Position numbers and translations under genes: made by a program. Source: Sycobia sp. Sy_11 (taxonomy: Eukaryota; Arthropoda; Insecta; Hymenoptera; Epichrysomallidae). From it: a stretch of DNA of 64,000 bases. The notes beneath the pieces are model-generated. The model did not search any database. It was not told the DNA's origin and was given only the letters and a program-made list of their open reading frames with translations. Every line of letters starts with the position of its first letter. Position 1 is the first letter of the stretch. Below are positions 60,634-64,000 of this stretch, piece after piece. The stretch is from NCBI GenBank assembly GCA_018907035.1, contig JACCIC010000143.1, positions 842,501 to 906,500 on the forward strand, read 5' to 3'.

Positions 60634-61501
60634 AGAAAAAAGGAGAAAGAACGTCAGGAAACTGCGGACGGATGTACTTTCCACTTACCCCTCGCGCATT
60701 AAAAGTTATTATTTTATAGTGGACCTCTCGTTGAATTCCTCGTTTCTTTTTTTAGATTACCTCGCCCGCTCAGAAAATAAATATCCTTTGCGTCCTGTCT
60801 CTATTATGTTTATTCGCATATTGTTGGTACTTTCCCTCGCTAACCAACAAGAAACAATTAGCCTACCGTACACTTTACATTTGGAAGCAGTAAAGGCTGT
60901 ATATGCGAATAATAAAGGTGTGAATTAAATTAAAATTTAAATTAATTCCTTGATGGTGGATCGCGTATTATTTTTCAACATTATTTTAAATGTATACGGA
61001 CAAAATTTTCATGATTTTCAATGCATACAGAACAAATTACTGGACACTGTGAGAAAAATTTAGCCAAAGATCGAAGATGAAAAAAATGCAATGCCATCTG
61101 AGTATAAATTAATCGTTTCTTTCGAGAAAATATAATCTATTTAAAAGAATATGAGTGTAAATATCATACAAGATTAACTTTATTTGAGAACTGAATAAAT
61201 ATTAATTAATTAAAGTGAATATTAGTCTGTTTTGGTCCAGAAGGATACTGGAAATTTTCACTTGAAAATCTTGTCCTTGCACAAAATTAATGTTATACGT
61301 AAGCAATGAAAAATTTTAATAAAAAGGAAGCAATATATGTCAATTGTAACTCACCGTTGCCTATAACGGCTTGGAAAATTCGAATCCTCGAATCCACCTG
61401 GCCGAATCCAATCAAACGGAATCGACGACTCAGGCACGGCAGCTATGTATTTACTATTAACGCAAGTGCAGAGCGAGCACTGTACCAGGGGAGTCGGAGC
61501 A

Positions 61502-61505
<4 letters not shown>
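60631..61505. other. noncoding stretch
   Basis: Nothing recognised. Confidence 0.45.

Positions 61506-61552
<47 letters not shown>
61506..61552. repeat. (AT)n microsatellite
   Basis: A pure AT tract of about 47 bases. Confidence 0.97.
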
Positions 61553-61555
<3 letters not shown>

Positions 61556-63841
61556 CATATACACACGGAGAGATGCTCAAAGCTTCCCACTGCTGGCCCG
61601 CTCTCGAATTGCCCGAGAATCGTGCCGGGATTATACAATTGTGGGGATTGCGTGAGACTGCCTTGTGCGTGTCCTTTTCCCACATATATCCAATGCAATC
61701 GCTCTCTCCCTCCTTCTCTCTTTCTCTATATCTGTATATGCGCGTCTGTTTGTTCTATACACATATGCATATATACAGACATATGGATGCTGTACGACGT
61801 GTGTTTCCTCGCCGCTAGTATACAATAGGAGCGGATGCATTTTCCAACGGGAAATTTCGATTGATCCCATCCCAGCCCGATTTGAAGGGTAAGGGGTGGG
61901 GGAGAGAATCCCTTATACTCCGGATCGGGAGGGAGCCTACTATATGGAGAGCTTAGCTCACCTCGGCTTCTGTCCAACCTGATTATGAGCGAAAGATTAT
62001 AGAGGGAGCAGTGAGACGGCGACCTGTGTTTGGTTCTCGACCAAATCGACTTTTTAATCTGATGAGTCCAATTTAATCCCAAAAGCTGGAATAGTTTGCC
62101 TAGATAAATCTTCTGTCCAATAATTAGTAATCCTCGATTTAAACATATTACTATATTGGAGGTGATACAACACCTCTAAACATTTTATATAAGACTTATC
62201 TTTTTAAAATATGTAATCATTATTACCTATATAGTAACTTGAAGGATTTAAAATCTATTTAAATCTACATCGTTGAAAGCAGAAGTAGGACGTCGTACAA
62301 AATCCAACTTGATGGACCGTAAAATTTTAATGAAATCAATGTAGTAATATTATTGCTTCAAATCATGTGGATTTAAGTAGGTCTTAAACACCTCTGAATA
62401 AGGTCTACTTATTGTAAATAATATAAGTTTTATATATAATATTTATGACATATTTCAAATGATACTTTTTCTTTTGTAATTTAAATCTGGTTGGTCCTCT
62501 TAATTTTCTTTTCATGTACAATTGTAATATGTCTATAATGTAAGTAATATCCATTTTTCGTATTATAAATTTAAGAATAAACAAAATTATCATCTACTAA
62601 TCCTATGCAATAAACTATACATCGTGTTATTTGACTTAAAATGTAAAATTATAAATTATTATTCATTAAATGAAATTTTTGTACTATCTATAATTTTATC
62701 ACTAAACTTACATTTTTATATACTGCTTTTATTTACAAATACTTTCCTTTAAGAAACGTAATGTATTTTAAACTTATAAATAAAAATTATATTAAACAAA
62801 TTCATCATCAGAAATTGTTTTTTTTGTATTATTAGTATTGTGATTATTTGCTATTGCAGATTGCCAATTTTCGCATGTATATGAGATATCTGTAGCTGTT
62901 TTATAGAAGTTTTATTTCAAAATGGTTAATGATACAATTAGACATTATTTTAGAAAGGATTCATTGAATATATATTCAAAATATTTAAATATTCAATTTT
63001 TAATCCTAACAGCGTATGCATTAAACTTCTTCATACATTTTCGTTTCCATACATCTGTTTTATAACTTGATTGGCGGTCACTCCAGTTCATATATTGCTA
63101 TCGGCAGAAGGCATTGGTAGGTGACTCGTAACCATTTACTAGTTGATTGCTGTTTTCCGAAAACATTTTGAAATAACTCGTTACAACAATTCAATTGTAC
63201 TAAAAATAGTATTGCAATAATAAATAAAAAGCTGCCCTCGTCATAATAAATTGAAATTATCCATTCTTCATTTGTTATATAAAAACGCTCGTTTCCGTAT
63301 TTATGCGACTGTAACATTTAATAAGAAGTTCCCTAAATAAAAAATGAAGGCATCATTTTAGAAGCATTTCAAAGTTGTCCGGATTCTGTTATAGAAGTTT
63401 ACGTCGAATCCTAAACTTTTAGGGTCAACTGTTAAACTTTTTAGTCACGAGTCTAAAGTGACGTCTGTATTTCCAGTTTGTAAAACTTTTTAGTTTCTCT
63501 GTCTCGGAGCTCTAGATTTTTTTTATTATCTCGCGACATTTCCGTCAGTTTTACCATATTTTCAGCGTCAACTTTTTTTTATTGGCCCCATACAAGTACA
63601 TACGATAAAACAACGGTCCTGATAGGTTTGCACTGGCGAGAAAAGAAAACAGCGGCAATTCAAGTTGAAATTATTGGCATTATATTCAACGTAAAGCTCG
63701 GAATATCAGAGACAGCCTGCGATTTATGGCAGGAGTTTACTGTATACATGCGCTTCAAAGCAAATTAATGTAAACGAGAGAGAAAGAGAGAGACAGAAAG
63801 ACGGGAGGAAGAGGACAAGGAAGAAAGGGAGGGGGTGAGAG

Positions 63842-63845
<4 letters not shown>
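61553..63845. other. noncoding stretch
   Basis: GC-richer to about 62060, then AT-rich. Overlapping frames at 61300-62080 are open on both strands because the AT repeat has no stops in two phases. No exon recognised. Confidence 0.4.

Positions 63846-63878
<33 letters not shown>
63846..63878. repeat. (GA)n microsatellite
   Basis: A GA tract within a purine-rich stretch at about 63775-63912. Confidence 0.96.
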
Positions 63879-63880
<2 letters not shown>

Positions 63881-64000
63881 ATAAACGAGGGGGAGAGAGA
63901 GGTCGAGAGGCTTAGTCTGGTGTAGTCCTCATCTTTCGAGGATGATTAAGAGCGACCGGATATCGATTTGCTGGAATCCATCGAACAACGGTTCTCAACT
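63879..64000. other. window end, nothing recognised
   Basis: Purine-rich at first, then ordinary sequence. No splice site or frame of note. Confidence 0.5.

Noticed and set aside
60545..60928. 127-codon ATG frame through the GA tract
   Set aside because: The N-terminal half is repeat-encoded Glu/Arg. The remainder lacks splice or family support.
61306..62082. Frames up to 170 codons across the AT tract
   Set aside because: Kept open by the stop-free phases of the AT repeat (Ile-Tyr runs). The flanking parts do not form a recognisable protein.

Overview
This window reads as nuclear DNA of an insect. It is strongly AT-rich, with short CpG-dense islands, many (AT)n, (CT/GA)n and (GT)n tracts, spliceosomal splice signals, and no operons or long open frames. 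A hymenopteran, possibly an ant, is my best guess from this texture and from the many mariner remnants. That is an inference, not something the sequence proves. The open frames present are short, and most have no ATG start.

The only well-supported piece of a host gene is a 93-bp exon at 11171-11263 (+), with a textbook acceptor, a textbook donor and a single open phase. A TATA-like promoter at 7451-7463, with a donor at 7565, could supply its noncoding first exon. A second, weaker TATA-plus-donor pair lies at 2178-2399. The rest of the gene would lie beyond the window or in exons I could not recognise. A 181-codon ATG-less frame at 43071-43616 (-) may hold a terminal exon.

Most of what can be read is transposon debris. 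There are decayed mariner copies at 10003-11000 (-), 15160-16400 (+), 34965-36050 (-, split by another mariner at 35205-35775, +), 38986-40352 (+), 40458-41165 (-) and 54685-55542 (-). The 38986-40352 copy has recognisable terminal inverted repeats and is itself interrupted by a 437-bp MITE with TTAA target duplications (39229-39665). A badly decayed non-LTR retrotransposon with endonuclease and reverse-transcriptase remnants fills about 31250-33990 (+).

Three repeat systems stand out. (1) A 642-bp inverted-dimer element at 28671-29312 has a 17-bp target duplication and a hammerhead-ribozyme-like core at the inner end of each arm. Diverged relatives lie at about 3257, 9140, 28330 and 47940. 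(2) A diverged 60-bp minisatellite occurs at 51071-51795 and 55620-56160; at both loci reverse-oriented units are followed by forward-oriented units. The second locus lies inside a perfect 24-bp inverted repeat (54531-54554 and 56181-56204) that also encloses a mariner. (3) A 160-bp satellite has four near-identical units at 14141-14786.

The remaining stretches are AT-rich noncoding DNA, or GC-rich islands without convincing coding content.
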